From contig NZ_JBEPMX010000004.1 of the NCBI RefSeq assembly GCF_040545925.1, positions 62,001 to 126,000 on the forward strand: a stretch of 64,000 nt of DNA, written 5' to 3'. Under the pieces are notes generated by a model. The model had not been told where the DNA came from, did not search any database, and saw only the letters and a program-made list of their open reading frames with translations. Origin of the DNA: Alkalibacillus flavidus. Its GTDB lineage: Bacteria; Bacillota; Bacilli; Bacillales; Alkalibacillaceae. Both the position numbers and the translations under genes were made by a program. Below are positions 23,347-32,683 of the stretch, in pieces. Numbering within the stretch: the first letter of the stretch is position 1; every line of letters starts with the position of its first letter.

Positions 23347-24465
23347 TTATCCCTTCTTACTGTCGACAACGCGGTGATATAAATCGAGCGCTTGTTGCGA
23401 TTGGCGGTCCCAGCCCATCTGTTGAATGTCGGCGTACGCCTTCTCGCTTAGCGATTGTCGTAAGGATTCGTCTTCAAGTTTTAACACGGTGTTCACAAAA
23501 TCATCTTGTTCATTCGGATCGTATAACAACCCTTGTTCACCATCGGTTATTTGCTCTTCAGTCGGGCCACTTTTCGCCGCGACAACCGGCAAGCCTGCTG
23601 CCATCGCTTCTGATAAGACGAGGCCAAGCGTTTCGGTCGTCGATGGGAAAACGAACACATCGGCTGACGCGTAGGCACTTGCTAATTCTTCGCCGTGCAT
23701 AAAGCCAGTGAACACGGCATTAGAACCGGCAAAATATTTTTCTAAATCACTGCGATGCGGACCATCACCGACGATCGCTAAGACGAACTGATCGGAGTAA
23801 TCGAGCACGTGGCGAATTTTTTCGATTTCTTTTTCAGGCGCTAAACGACCGACAAATAATAATAATGTTTTATCGGTTTGACCGCCTGATAATCGCTCGC
23901 GCATGCTCTCGCTTTCGTATTCTGGATTAAAGAAATCGGTATCGACGCCACGTTCCCACACTTCGACGTTATGAAAACGATGCTCGTCGAGTTCAGCTTT
24001 GACGACATTAGACGTGCATAAATTGACGTCTGCTTTATTGTGCAACTTGCGAAAATACCACCATAACAATGGTTTAACCATTGAGACGTTATAGTAATCA
24101 GCATAACGTGGTATTTGTGTATGATACGACGCAACTAGCGGATAGTTTAACTTATCTGCATAGTGTACCCCTGACGCCCCCATTAATGCAGGGTTGACGA
24201 CATGGACGATATCAGGATCTTGCTCTTCAATCACGCGACGCACCTTAGGCGAAGGAAACGCAAATAATTTCGAACGATAGATTAAAAATTTACGCGCTGG
24301 TAAACCGATAATTTGCGCCCCTTCGAATTCGTTCACCCCTAAATCAGGCGCGACGACGGTTACATCGTGCCCTTGCTTCATAAAATATCGAATACTATGT
24401 GTTAAGCGTGTCACAACACCGTCTGTTGCTGGCAAAAACGTTTCTGTGATGATGAGTATATGCAT
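23347..24465 (-). CDS. sqdX: SqdX-like sulfoquinovosyltransferase (GT4)
   Basis: A 372-residue family 4 glycosyltransferase. The N-terminus MHILIITETFLPATDGVVTR is typical of diacylglycerol glycosyltransferases of the SqdX/MgdA type; the C-terminal nucleotide-sugar domain has LLFVGRLAPEKEI and FPSTTETLGLVLSEAMAAGL. SqdX moves sulfoquinovose from UDP-SQ to diacylglycerol to give the sulfolipid SQDG. It follows sqdB by 30 bp. Taken alone the sequence could be a general glycolipid transferase; adjacency to sqdB makes SqdX the best call. Confidence 0.8.
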   Translation of the reverse strand: MHILIITETFLPATDGVVTRLTHSIRYFMKQGHDVTVVAPDLGVNEFEGAQIIGLPARKFLIYRSKLFAFPSPKVRRVIEEQDPDIVHVVNPALMGASGVHYADKLNYPLVASYHTQIPRYADYYNVSMVKPLLWWYFRKLHNKADVNLCTSNVVKAELDEHRFHNVEVWERGVDTDFFNPEYESESMRERLSGGQTDKTLLLFVGRLAPEKEIEKIRHVLDYSDQFVLAIVGDGPHRSDLEKYFAGSNAVFTGFMHGEELASAYASADVFVFPSTTETLGLVLSEAMAAGLPVVAAKSGPTEEQITDGEQGLLYDPNEQDDFVNTVLKLEDESLRQSLSEKAYADIQQMGWDRQSQQALDLYHRVVDSKKG

Positions 24466-24495
24466 TACGTCTCCGTCCTTTATCGTATGCGCCGA

Positions 24496-25644
24496 CTATT
24501 TCCACGTCACAGTTGGTAGAATGTTGTCTTTAATGACGCGATCTTTATGGTCAACGACTGCGCGTAAAATTTCGCGAATGACATCGTCGTCGAGTAAATG
24601 TGGCTCTAAACCTAAATCTTGTAATTTCGTATTCACAGCATGATAGAAATGGTCTTCTGCTTCAACACGCGGGTTTTCTAAGTGTGCGATACCTGTTTCA
24701 AAACCTTCTTCTTTCGCAACTTTTTGAACTTTTTCCGCAAGTTCTTGAACTGAGAAATATTCTGTGAACTGGTTAAATACGCGGAATTCACCTGGTTCAG
24801 CAGGATTTTCAGCTGCGATTTCAATACAACGAACTGTGTCTTCAATATTTAAGAACGCGCGCGTTTGGCCGCCAGAACCGTAAACCGTTAAATCTTCTCC
24901 GACTGTCGCTTGGATGATAAAACGGTTAAGCGCGGTACCGAAAACGCCGTCATAGTCTAAACGATTGGTTAAGACAGGGTCCATTTTCGTTTCGTTCGTT
25001 TCTAAACCGTACACAATGCCTTGGTTAAGGTCTGTGGCACGAACGCCCCAAATTTTGCAGGCAAACATAATATTATGGCTGTCGTGAACTTTTGATAGAT
25101 GGTAGAACGAGCCTGGTTGTTTCGGGAATGGTAGTGTGTCTTTACGCCCGTTATGCTCAACTTCTAAATACCCTTCTTCGATCGGGATATTCGGTGTACC
25201 ATATTCGCCCATCGTACCTAATTTGATCAGGTGGCAATCAGGCACAAGTTCGCGAATCGCATATAACACGTTTAAGTTACCCGTCACGTTGTTTTCTTGC
25301 GTATATACCGCATGCTCACGGTCGATCATTGAGTAAGGTGCCGAGCGTTGTTCAGCGAAGTGGACGAACGCATCTGGTTGTTCTGTTTTAATGACTTGTG
25401 ATAAAAAGTCGTAATGCGTTAAGTCACCTTGATAAACACGGATCTCATTGCCCGTTAGCTCTTGCCATTTCGCCACACGTTCTTCAAGTGATGCAATCGG
25501 TGTCAGCGAATTAGAATGAAGCTCGTTATCAATATCTCGTCTTACATAGTTGTCAATAATTGAGACGTCATGGCCTCGTTTTGATAGGTATAATGCAGTT
25601 GGCCAACCGCAAAAACCGTCTCCTCCAGCTACAATAATATTCAT
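24496..25644 (-). CDS. sqdB: UDP-sulfoquinovose synthase SqdB
   Basis: A 382-residue extended SDR enzyme that converts UDP-glucose and sulfite to UDP-sulfoquinovose. The Rossmann loop is GGDGFCGWP (7-15); the active-site cluster is LGTMGEYGTPN with Thr144, Met145 and Glu147, and YHLSKVHDSHN with Tyr181 and Lys185. These positions are one residue offset from the Thr145/Tyr182/Lys186 triad of plant SQD1. NQGIVYG and DGVFGTALNRF, both SqdB-specific, are also present. It heads an operon with sqdX and gtrA. The organism does not look photosynthetic, so SQDG here would serve membrane charge or phosphate sparing (inference). Confidence 0.92.
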   Translation of the reverse strand: MNIIVAGGDGFCGWPTALYLSKRGHDVSIIDNYVRRDIDNELHSNSLTPIASLEERVAKWQELTGNEIRVYQGDLTHYDFLSQVIKTEQPDAFVHFAEQRSAPYSMIDREHAVYTQENNVTGNLNVLYAIRELVPDCHLIKLGTMGEYGTPNIPIEEGYLEVEHNGRKDTLPFPKQPGSFYHLSKVHDSHNIMFACKIWGVRATDLNQGIVYGLETNETKMDPVLTNRLDYDGVFGTALNRFIIQATVGEDLTVYGSGGQTRAFLNIEDTVRCIEIAAENPAEPGEFRVFNQFTEYFSVQELAEKVQKVAKEEGFETGIAHLENPRVEAEDHFYHAVNTKLQDLGLEPHLLDDDVIREILRAVVDHKDRVIKDNILPTVTWK

Positions 25645-25834
25645 ATTCTTCCGCCTTTCTCTACAATGTCACAGCCTTTTTAGGCATTCTTATCTTATTT
25701 TACACACATAATCATAACATTCACTCGAAATTTTTCAATTAATAATTGGTGACGATTGATGATTTTATTAAAATATCGCGTCAAACACTGTCAATGCAAG
25801 TTTAGTTTGTCAATTATTTGCTATGATAACTGTC

Positions 25835-25946
25835 GATTTCGCCGAATTCTTCATTATATCGTCGAGTTTTAAAATATATCGCCGACCCAAAAAAATATCG
25901 TCGATTTCTCAAATTTATCGTCGCAATCCGCAATAAAACGTCGAAC
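25835..25946. repeat. Phased array IV: six TATCGTCGA-like units (20-bp pitch); part of a 349-bp gap
   Basis: Cores TTTCGCCGA, TATCGTCGA, TATCGCCGA, TATCGTCGA, TATCGTCGC and AAACGTCGA start at 25837, 25857, 25877, 25896, 25916 and 25936, with steps 20, 20, 19, 20, 20. The array lies just past the glucosaminidase terminator. The rest of the gap (25645-25834) is AT-rich upstream sequence of sqdB with a TTGACA at about 25792-25797 on the minus strand but no convincing -10 beside it. Confidence 0.85.
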
Positions 25947-25956
25947 TACCATCACA

Positions 25957-25987
25957 TAAAAATCCCGAAGCTGGATAAGCTCCGGGA
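25957..25987 (-). terminator. Terminator after the glucosaminidase gene
   Basis: Stem TCCCGGAGC / GCTTCGGGA with a 7-nt loop followed by TTTTTATG on the minus strand, 7 bp past the stop codon. Confidence 0.88.
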
Positions 25988-25993
25988 CTGTCA

Positions 25994-27421
25994 TTATTCG
26001 AGTAATTGACGATCTTTTTCACCTAAATACTTGTCGGCGCGGTACATGTGACCGGCGATTTTTTGACCCCAATACGGGTCTGATGCGTAGCGAACGTTTA
26101 AGCCGAACGTTTTATTGCCGGCGAAAGGGCCTTCATAGCGGTAATCGTCCGGGTTCAAGTAACCATTTTTAATAAAATAGCCCGCGTACATAACGGATTC
26201 TTCAAACGATTCAAATTCGTCGGCATTGCCGTATGGATCGTTGTCGGATGCATTTAAGCCGAATAAATTATTCTTATCTTGCGCGATGTTACTTGTCCCC
26301 CATGCCGATTCGTGAACTGCTAAAGACATAAGGAATAACGCGTTCACACCGTATTCTTCTTGCGCTTTAATAAACGCATCACCTAAACCTTCAAGTGGCG
26401 GCGTTTCTGCCCGTCTAAATGTTTCGTAGTTTTGGTGGCCTGATTCTTCTTTAATATAGTTATTTAAGTCTTCAGCCGTGTAGTTCGTCTCTTTTGTAAT
26501 ATCGAGTTGGTTAAATAGTTTATGCTCTTGGCCGTCAAATGTGATGCCGTCCCAGCTTTGGTACTCGCCTGGTTCGAGCCCTTCAGGTGCCCAACCGTAC
26601 GTATACACGCGGTAAATACCGTCTTCATACACTTTATGCGTCAATACGTTTTCGTCTGGTCGGTCTAACACTTCGTAAACGGATTGGCCTTCGATTTGGC
26701 TAGGCGGCAAGACATTTGCGCTATCATGGCCGACATAGCCTGTTTCACCTGCCAATTTAATCTCTATCGATTGAGGGTGCGTCGCGATATACTCTAGTTC
26801 TACTTCTCCATTCTCGACTGTGTTAACGTACGTTTTACTACTTCCTAGTTCTTTTCCATCGTACACAATCGTAAAACCATCAGTATGAACAATGCCATCA
26901 GGTGCCCAAATCGTATTGTTACCAAACACGATCACTTCTGAACCGTCCTCAGCTACTTGCTCGCGAGCAGCATCGTAAGTGTCATACTCCGCCTGCACCG
27001 TTAAATCACCGTTGTCACTCAGTTGAGCAACTTCATATTTGTCCGGAATCGTAAAGATTTGGCGGGTATTTTGGTTTAATGCGACATCTTTTTCACTTTT
27101 CAGGCCATCTGTAATATGTAATTGATACGTTTCGCCCGCGTCATATTTTTCGTCTGGGGTTACCGTGATGACACGCCCCTCTTCACGAAGGTCTAGGCTC
27201 GTCGGATGTTTTTCGCCTGTATTTTCATTCTCGACATAAACATAATCAGAATTGAGTGTTTCGGGATTTATCGGTTGATCAAACGTCACCGTCCACACTT
27301 TTTCTTCAGGCACTTCGATCGGTTCCTCAGTCCAATTCGCCCATTCCTGCGCAAGCACTGTTGTTCCTATTAATGCGACAGAAACAATAAGCGCTATCAA
27401 TATCGTATGTTTAAATTTCAT
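25994..27421 (-). CDS. Secreted glucosaminidase with Ig-like (SbsA-type) domain
   Basis: A 475-residue exported cell-wall hydrolase. Residues 1-24 form a signal peptide ending LAQEW; an SbsA-type Ig-like domain follows (WTVTFDQPINPETLNSDYVY, about 43-130); the middle (130-330) is all-beta and unassigned; the C-terminal 130 residues are a LytD/FlgJ-type N-acetylglucosaminidase domain with SLAVHESAWGTSNIA (catalytic Glu near 368) and NNLFGLNA. It should cut the glycan strands of peptidoglycan during growth or separation. The gene is monocistronic between two repeat arrays. Two other proteins in the window carry the same Ig-like domain. Confidence 0.9.
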   Translation of the reverse strand: MKFKHTILIALIVSVALIGTTVLAQEWANWTEEPIEVPEEKVWTVTFDQPINPETLNSDYVYVENENTGEKHPTSLDLREEGRVITVTPDEKYDAGETYQLHITDGLKSEKDVALNQNTRQIFTIPDKYEVAQLSDNGDLTVQAEYDTYDAAREQVAEDGSEVIVFGNNTIWAPDGIVHTDGFTIVYDGKELGSSKTYVNTVENGEVELEYIATHPQSIEIKLAGETGYVGHDSANVLPPSQIEGQSVYEVLDRPDENVLTHKVYEDGIYRVYTYGWAPEGLEPGEYQSWDGITFDGQEHKLFNQLDITKETNYTAEDLNNYIKEESGHQNYETFRRAETPPLEGLGDAFIKAQEEYGVNALFLMSLAVHESAWGTSNIAQDKNNLFGLNASDNDPYGNADEFESFEESVMYAGYFIKNGYLNPDDYRYEGPFAGNKTFGLNVRYASDPYWGQKIAGHMYRADKYLGEKDRQLLE

Positions 27422-27523
27422 AGTCTACCTCCGCTACAATCGACAATAGTTTAAACCTATTATAAACGGAAAAGCAGATTCGCGAAATAGTTTCAAAGCA
27501 TCAATTGCCACTCACTCTCGAAA

Positions 27524-27690
27524 TTATCAAATAAATTCTCTTATTTATTTCAAAACTTCACTCACTTATCTCATAATTAAAGCTATTTATCTAATAAATT
27601 CAGTGAACCCGCAGACTTATCTCATAAATTCCGCTAATTATTTCAAAACTCAACGCAGTTATTTCATAAATCAGCGGAATTATTTAAAAA
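27524..27690. repeat. Phased array D: eight units; fills half of a 325-bp gap
   Basis: Cores start at 27524, 27545, 27566, 27587, 27617, 27638, 27659 and 27680; steps 21, 21, 21, 30, 21, 21, 21, the same pattern as array A. Cores: TTATCAAATAA, TTATTTCAAAA, TTATCTCATAA, TTATCTAATAA, TTATCTCATAA, TTATTTCAAAA, TTATTTCATAA, TTATTTAAAAA. It begins after the tagO terminator and ends about 100 bp before the glucosaminidase start; a TATAAT-like -10 on the minus strand is at about 27459-27464. Confidence 0.92.
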
Positions 27691-27703
27691 CTAAAACGAG
27701 TGC

Positions 27704-27735
27704 ATAAAAAAGTCGTAGAGGTGTACTCTACGACT
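27704..27735 (-). terminator. Terminator after tagO
   Basis: Ten-bp stem AGTCGTAGAG / CTCTACGACT, 5-nt loop, then TTTTTTATG on the minus strand, 11 bp past the tagO stop. Confidence 0.9.
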
Positions 27736-27746
27736 ATGGATTACCA

Positions 27747-28790
27747 TTATTTTGTTTCATTACGTTTCACAAACATGTTTAAAATCGGGCGGTAGTTTTT
27801 GTCGATTAAACCAGTTAATTCGACGACGAGTTCTAACATGAGGAACAGGCCAAGTATTAACAACGCTGAGCCCCACATGGTTGCTTGGGTAAAGACGATC
27901 GCTGCGATACTGAATAAAGCACTTAAACCGTAAATCAACAACACGGTCATACGATGGCTGAAACCGAGAGCTAACAAACAATGGTGCAAATGCTGTTTGT
28001 CAGCAGCAGATATTGGTTTGCGCTGAACTTTTCGCCGTATCATCGCAAACACCGTATCGGAAATCGGCACACCTAAAATAATAATCGGAATAACGAATGA
28101 GAATACAGTTACGTTTTTGAAACCTAACAACGACAGAACCGCTATCATATAGCCTAAAAACAACGCGCCGGTATCACCCATGAATATTTTCGCGGGGTGG
28201 AAATTGTAATACAGGAACCCGATTGTACTACCTAGTAGTAATAACGCAATCGTTGTAACAAAATAGTTGTTCATCACAATCGACATGACGGTAATCGTCA
28301 GTAATGCAATTGCTGATACACCGCCAGCTAATCCGTCCAAACCGTCAATTAAATTTATCGCATTTGTAATCGCGATGATCCAAATAATCGTAATTGGAAT
28401 GCTTAACCAACCGAAATGCAATTCTCCACCGAACGGTAAGTTGACGAATTCGACTTGAATCGTTCCCAAGACGACGATAGCGGCTAAAATTTGGCCCGTC
28501 ATTTTCCACTTAGGTGACAGTTCGATTAAATCGTCTAAAAACCCGACGAGCATAATAATCGAACCGCCGATCATAACCGGCAATGTATAAACCGAATCGG
28601 GATAGAACAACATAAGACCGATCATGAAACTTAAATAAATCGCTAAACCACCTAAACGTGGCATCGCGCCTTTATGCACTTTACGGTGGGAAGGGTTGTC
28701 AACCGCACCGATTTTGATCGCTAATCGTTTTATTAATGGTGTCATAATTAGTGCGACAGCTAGTGCCACTAACAAGGACTCGATCTCCAT
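27747..28790 (-). CDS. tagO: Undecaprenyl-phosphate GlcNAc-1-phosphate transferase TagO
   Basis: A 347-residue polytopic membrane enzyme (about ten helices) of the MraY/WecA family. It starts wall teichoic acid and other polymer synthesis by moving GlcNAc-1-P from UDP-GlcNAc to undecaprenyl phosphate. Signatures are HKGAMPRLGG (39-48), GFLDDLIELSPK (Asp86/87, Mg binding) and NAINLIDGLDGLAGG (143-157). It lies beside peptidoglycan hydrolase genes. Length and motifs match TagO/WecA rather than MraY. Confidence 0.93.
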   Translation of the reverse strand: MEIESLLVALAVALIMTPLIKRLAIKIGAVDNPSHRKVHKGAMPRLGGLAIYLSFMIGLMLFYPDSVYTLPVMIGGSIIMLVGFLDDLIELSPKWKMTGQILAAIVVLGTIQVEFVNLPFGGELHFGWLSIPITIIWIIAITNAINLIDGLDGLAGGVSAIALLTITVMSIVMNNYFVTTIALLLLGSTIGFLYYNFHPAKIFMGDTGALFLGYMIAVLSLLGFKNVTVFSFVIPIIILGVPISDTVFAMIRRKVQRKPISAADKQHLHHCLLALGFSHRMTVLLIYGLSALFSIAAIVFTQATMWGSALLILGLFLMLELVVELTGLIDKNYRPILNMFVKRNETK

Positions 28791-28927
28791 TTCATAAGCC
28801 CTCCTTATATCTTAAGGTCCCCAAATTGCGACCTTTTAGCTTAGACAATTTTATCCAAAAAGATAACGGCATAATTATATCACAATTGGGTAACCGAACA
28901 AAGCGAAATCTCGAAAATAGGGCCGAT

Positions 28928-30121
28928 TTACTGGTAATAATTAATGATGCCTTGTGTGATCGCATCAGCAAATAGTTGCTGGTAATCATCGTCGAGCAAG
29001 CGACTTAAGTCATCCTGGTTCGTCATAAAACCAAGTTCAACTAATGATGCCGTGGATGGATTGTCGTGAATGACACGGAATTTAGCCGAATCAACGCGTC
29101 GATGTCTCATTTCTGCAAGTGACGTCAGTTGATTTTGTAAGCCGTCCGCTAAATAAAGCGAATGCGTCGAGTTACCGCTTTTCGTACGGCTGTAAAATGT
29201 TTCAGCCCCATGAATTTTCTCGTCACTCATAGCATTGGCGTGAATGCTGACAAATAAGTCGTTATAAAAATTCCGAGCTAAAACGACACGCTCATCCAGA
29301 CTGATATACGTGTCATCTTCACGTGTTAAATAAACATTCGCACCAAGCTTCTCTAAATTGTCGCGAACTTTTTTCGCAACAGGTAAATTGATATTTTTTT
29401 CACGAATCGTCTCGGGCTCATAAACGCTCGCGCCATTGTCCGATCCGCCATGTCCAGCGTCAATTACAATGCGAATATCTTTAAGCAGTTGCCCACTCGC
29501 ATGATACAATTTTAAATAATCTTTGTGTAAGTAAGCCGTCTTCATTTCATCGTCGACTTCAATTTCAGTTTCGACCCAAAAGCCGTCGATATCATAAATC
29601 GGTAATTGATCGCCATTATACACATGGCCAATCACCGTATCGTCACTCTCTGTACTCGGCTCGCTTCTAACACGCAAACGAGAGTCAACCGTTACTTCAC
29701 CGATAAAATCGGCTCCTTCATATGACGGCAACGGATTCGGTTTTGTGTCAGTTGGATCGATACTAAATGGCAAACGATAACCTTCAGCTAACGTTTTTCC
29801 TTCTTCAGATTCTATCGTCATTTCAACAAACAGTTCATAACGTTCACCTGGTGTATAAAAATCCGCAGGCGGGAGGACGTTCACTGTTTCACGGTCATCG
29901 CTCAAATAGGTTGCTAGAAATAGTTGATTGCCATTTGAATCAACAGCATATACCGATTTACTATGTATGGTTCCACGTTTCACAGGCTTGTCAAACGTAA
30001 TTTCCCAACTTTTGTCGAGCGATACGTTTTGTTTTGCATCCATTTCGACCCATTCATCTGCCGCTAACGGAGACGACAACAACCCGCATACGACAATTAA
30101 TAATCCGATCCATTTTTTCAC
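28928..30121 (-). CDS. N-acetylmuramoyl-L-alanine amidase with Ig-like and SH3 domains
   Basis: A 397-residue secreted zinc amidase. A signal peptide (1-22, ending LAADE) is followed by an SbsA-type Ig-like domain (37-125, WEITFDKPVKRGTIHSKSVY), a bacterial SH3 domain (137-206) and an Amidase_3 domain (214-396). Zinc ligands are His224 (DAGHGG), Glu241 and His294 (SIHANA); the catalytic Glu lies in LVELGFMTN near the end. It cleaves stem peptides from muramic acid. A 6-bp hairpin and TATAAGGAGG lie between it and tagO, so the two may be co-transcribed. Confidence 0.93.
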   Translation of the reverse strand: MKKWIGLLIVVCGLLSSPLAADEWVEMDAKQNVSLDKSWEITFDKPVKRGTIHSKSVYAVDSNGNQLFLATYLSDDRETVNVLPPADFYTPGERYELFVEMTIESEEGKTLAEGYRLPFSIDPTDTKPNPLPSYEGADFIGEVTVDSRLRVRSEPSTESDDTVIGHVYNGDQLPIYDIDGFWVETEIEVDDEMKTAYLHKDYLKLYHASGQLLKDIRIVIDAGHGGSDNGASVYEPETIREKNINLPVAKKVRDNLEKLGANVYLTREDDTYISLDERVVLARNFYNDLFVSIHANAMSDEKIHGAETFYSRTKSGNSTHSLYLADGLQNQLTSLAEMRHRRVDSAKFRVIHDNPSTASLVELGFMTNQDDLSRLLDDDYQQLFADAITQGIINYYQ

Positions 30122-30217
30122 TATTGGTGCACTCCAATCTTCTGATAATAGATTGCTTATATTTTAAAACGAAACGGTCTATTTGAAAATAGTCCAATAT
30201 ATACATATACTTTTCCA

Positions 30218-30246
30218 TTTAATCATGTATCTATTTGTATTATAAT
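30218..30246 (+). promoter_or_regulatory. Probable sigma-A promoter of secA2
   Basis: A perfect TATAAT at 30241-30246 with TTTAAT 17 bp upstream as a weak -35. It is followed by an AGGAG ribosome site at 30273-30277. Confidence 0.6.
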
Positions 30247-30287
30247 GTGACTAGTGTTTAAAACTTTGTCATAGGAGTATGTTAGTG

Positions 30288-32669
30288 ATGCTTAAAACAA
30301 TAAAACAATATATTAATGATGCCTCATATCGTCAATTAAAAAGTTATGAACGAAAAATTAAAGAGATTAATCGGTTAGAAGAAACATATGAAGCTTATTC
30401 TGACAATGAATTGAGCGAGATGACCGATTATTTTAAACAACAACTTGATGGCGGCAAGTCGATCTACGACATTCAAGCGGATGCCTTTGCTGTTGTGCGT
30501 GAAGTCTCTAAACGTGTGTTAGGCATGCGCCACTTTGACGTGCAATTAATCGGCGGGCTCGTCTTAACAGAAGGCCACATTGCTGAAATGGCAACCGGCG
30601 AAGGTAAAACAATCGTCGCCGCACTACCTAGTTATTTACGTGCATTAGAAGGAAAAGGCGTGCACGTCATTACAGCAAACGATTATTTAGCACGTCGTGA
30701 CCGCGACTTAATCGGGCAAATTCATGAATTTCTCGGTTTGACAGTTGGTTTGAATGTGCCACAACTAGCGCCGTCTCAGAAAAAAGAAGCGTATCAATGC
30801 GATATTACATACGGCATTGGGACAGAGTTTGGCTTTGATTTTCTACGCGATAATATGGCGCAAAGTAAAAACGACCAAGTACAACGACCATTCCATTATG
30901 CGATCGTCGACGAAATTGATTCTGTTTTAATCGACGAGGCGAAGACACCACTCATTATTGCCGGTAAAACGGAAGGTAATGAAAAACTGCAACGTGTTTG
31001 TGCTCAACTCGCGAAGTCGTTCAAACGTGATGAGGATTATATTTTCGACCCTGAAACGAAAGCCACAAGCCTAGCTGACGGGGGTATTACGAAAACTGAG
31101 CGCGCCTTCGGTATCGACAACTTGTTCGATTTAGAACATCGTACACTGTACCATTACGTCATTCAAGCCGTTCGTGCACGTGTCATGTTCGAGCGTGACG
31201 TGGACTATATCGTCGAAGAAGGCGAAGTGAAACTCGTCGATATGTACACTGGACGTGTGATGGAAGGCCGCACACTATCAGACGGCTTACACCAAGCGAT
31301 CGAAGCGAAAGAAGGCTTAGAAATCACTGAAGAAAACAAAACGCAAGCGAATATTACCGTGCAAAACTATTTCCGAATGTATCCGGTCATTTCGGGTATG
31401 ACAGGGACAGCGAAAACGGAAGAAAAAGAGTTCCAAAAAGTTTATGGGATGAATGTCGTGCAAGTGCCGACGAACAAACCGGTTATTCGCGAAGACCACC
31501 CGGACATTGTGTACGAAACGAAAGAGCAGAAATACGAAGCGCTCGTCGATGAAGTAAAAGCACGTAACAGCAAAGGTCAACCCGTTTTAATCGGGACAAC
31601 ATCTATTATTCAATCAGAACAAGTCGCGGATTACTTAGAAGATGCTGGTTTGACGTTTGAAGTGCTGAATGCCAAAAGTGTCGAACAAGAAGTGAAGTTG
31701 ATTTCTTTAGCCGGTCAATACGGCCAAATCACCGTCGCTACGAACGTCGCCGGACGCGGTACTGACATCATGCTCGGTGAAGGGGTTAAAGATGTCGGCG
31801 GTTTATGTGTGATCGGTACAGAACGTCACGGGTCGCGACGAATCGATAACCAACTGAAAGGGCGCTCCGGTCGCCAAGGGGACCCAGGCGAAACAAAATT
31901 CATCGTATCACTAGAAGATGACCTGATCGTGCGTTTCGCGAAAGAAGAAAAAGAAAGGAAAGAACCGAACTTAGAAATCGCTCAAGATGGACAAATTTTA
32001 AATAAAGACATCGATAAATTAATCGACACCGCCCAAAAGATTTCTGAAGGCAGTCATTTTTCAATCCGTGAATTTAACTTGAAGCTAGACGATGTCGTTA
32101 ACGACCAACGTGGCGTCATGTATGAGTTCCGTGATCGTCTACTAACGACGGAAGATCCAATCGGCTTCACGCTTAAACAAATGGACGATTACATTCAAGC
32201 ACTCGTTGAAAAATATTGCCCAGATACGATGACGCCGGAAGAATGGCTACTTGAAAAACTCGAACAACAAATCATGACACTCATGCCAGGGGTGCACGTC
32301 TCATTGACGGAACAAGAGTTTGAAAGCGAACAAGACGTCTTAGATTATATCAATCAACTGAAAGAGCAGTACGAAGCTGAAATTAAACGCTTTAGCGATG
32401 ACCAAAAATTACAATTTAAAGTTCGCCAAATTAGTTTAGCCGTAACCGATCAAAATTGGATTAAACATTTAGAACAAATGAATCGTCTTAAAGAAGGGGT
32501 CGGTGTCCGTCAATATCAGCAGGAGGACCCAATTCGCCTTTATCAAGAGGATGGTTTTGACTTATTCCGCTATGCCTTCCAAGAAATCCAAGGCGGGATG
32601 TTGCAACAATTAGCGAACCAAATTCATTATTTACAGAAGAAGGAAGCGGAACGAGCGAACAACGCTTAA
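30288..32669 (+). CDS. secA2: Accessory preprotein translocase ATPase SecA2
   Basis: A 793-residue SecA paralogue. The ATG at 30288 is chosen over one at 30279 because the AGGAG ends only one base before the latter. Walker A is MATGEGKT (104-111 in the longer frame), Walker B is AIVDEIDSVLIDEAKTPL, and the helicase end has GRSGRQGDPG. The C-terminus ends KEAERANNA without the zinc-binding cysteines of housekeeping SecA. Together with slaP directly downstream (14-bp gap) this is the Bacillus accessory Sec pair that exports S-layer or other surface proteins. Confidence 0.9.
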   Translation: MLKTIKQYINDASYRQLKSYERKIKEINRLEETYEAYSDNELSEMTDYFKQQLDGGKSIYDIQADAFAVVREVSKRVLGMRHFDVQLIGGLVLTEGHIAEMATGEGKTIVAALPSYLRALEGKGVHVITANDYLARRDRDLIGQIHEFLGLTVGLNVPQLAPSQKKEAYQCDITYGIGTEFGFDFLRDNMAQSKNDQVQRPFHYAIVDEIDSVLIDEAKTPLIIAGKTEGNEKLQRVCAQLAKSFKRDEDYIFDPETKATSLADGGITKTERAFGIDNLFDLEHRTLYHYVIQAVRARVMFERDVDYIVEEGEVKLVDMYTGRVMEGRTLSDGLHQAIEAKEGLEITEENKTQANITVQNYFRMYPVISGMTGTAKTEEKEFQKVYGMNVVQVPTNKPVIREDHPDIVYETKEQKYEALVDEVKARNSKGQPVLIGTTSIIQSEQVADYLEDAGLTFEVLNAKSVEQEVKLISLAGQYGQITVATNVAGRGTDIMLGEGVKDVGGLCVIGTERHGSRRIDNQLKGRSGRQGDPGETKFIVSLEDDLIVRFAKEEKERKEPNLEIAQDGQILNKDIDKLIDTAQKISEGSHFSIREFNLKLDDVVNDQRGVMYEFRDRLLTTEDPIGFTLKQMDDYIQALVEKYCPDTMTPEEWLLEKLEQQIMTLMPGVHVSLTEQEFESEQDVLDYINQLKEQYEAEIKRFSDDQKLQFKVRQISLAVTDQNWIKHLEQMNRLKEGVGVRQYQQEDPIRLYQEDGFDLFRYAFQEIQGGMLQQLANQIHYLQKKEAERANNA

Positions 32670-32683
32670 GGAGGACTTAATCA

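Noticed and set aside
30288..32669. Housekeeping SecA
   Set aside because: The C-terminal zinc-binding cysteines are missing, and slaP directly follows, as in the accessory SecA2 locus.
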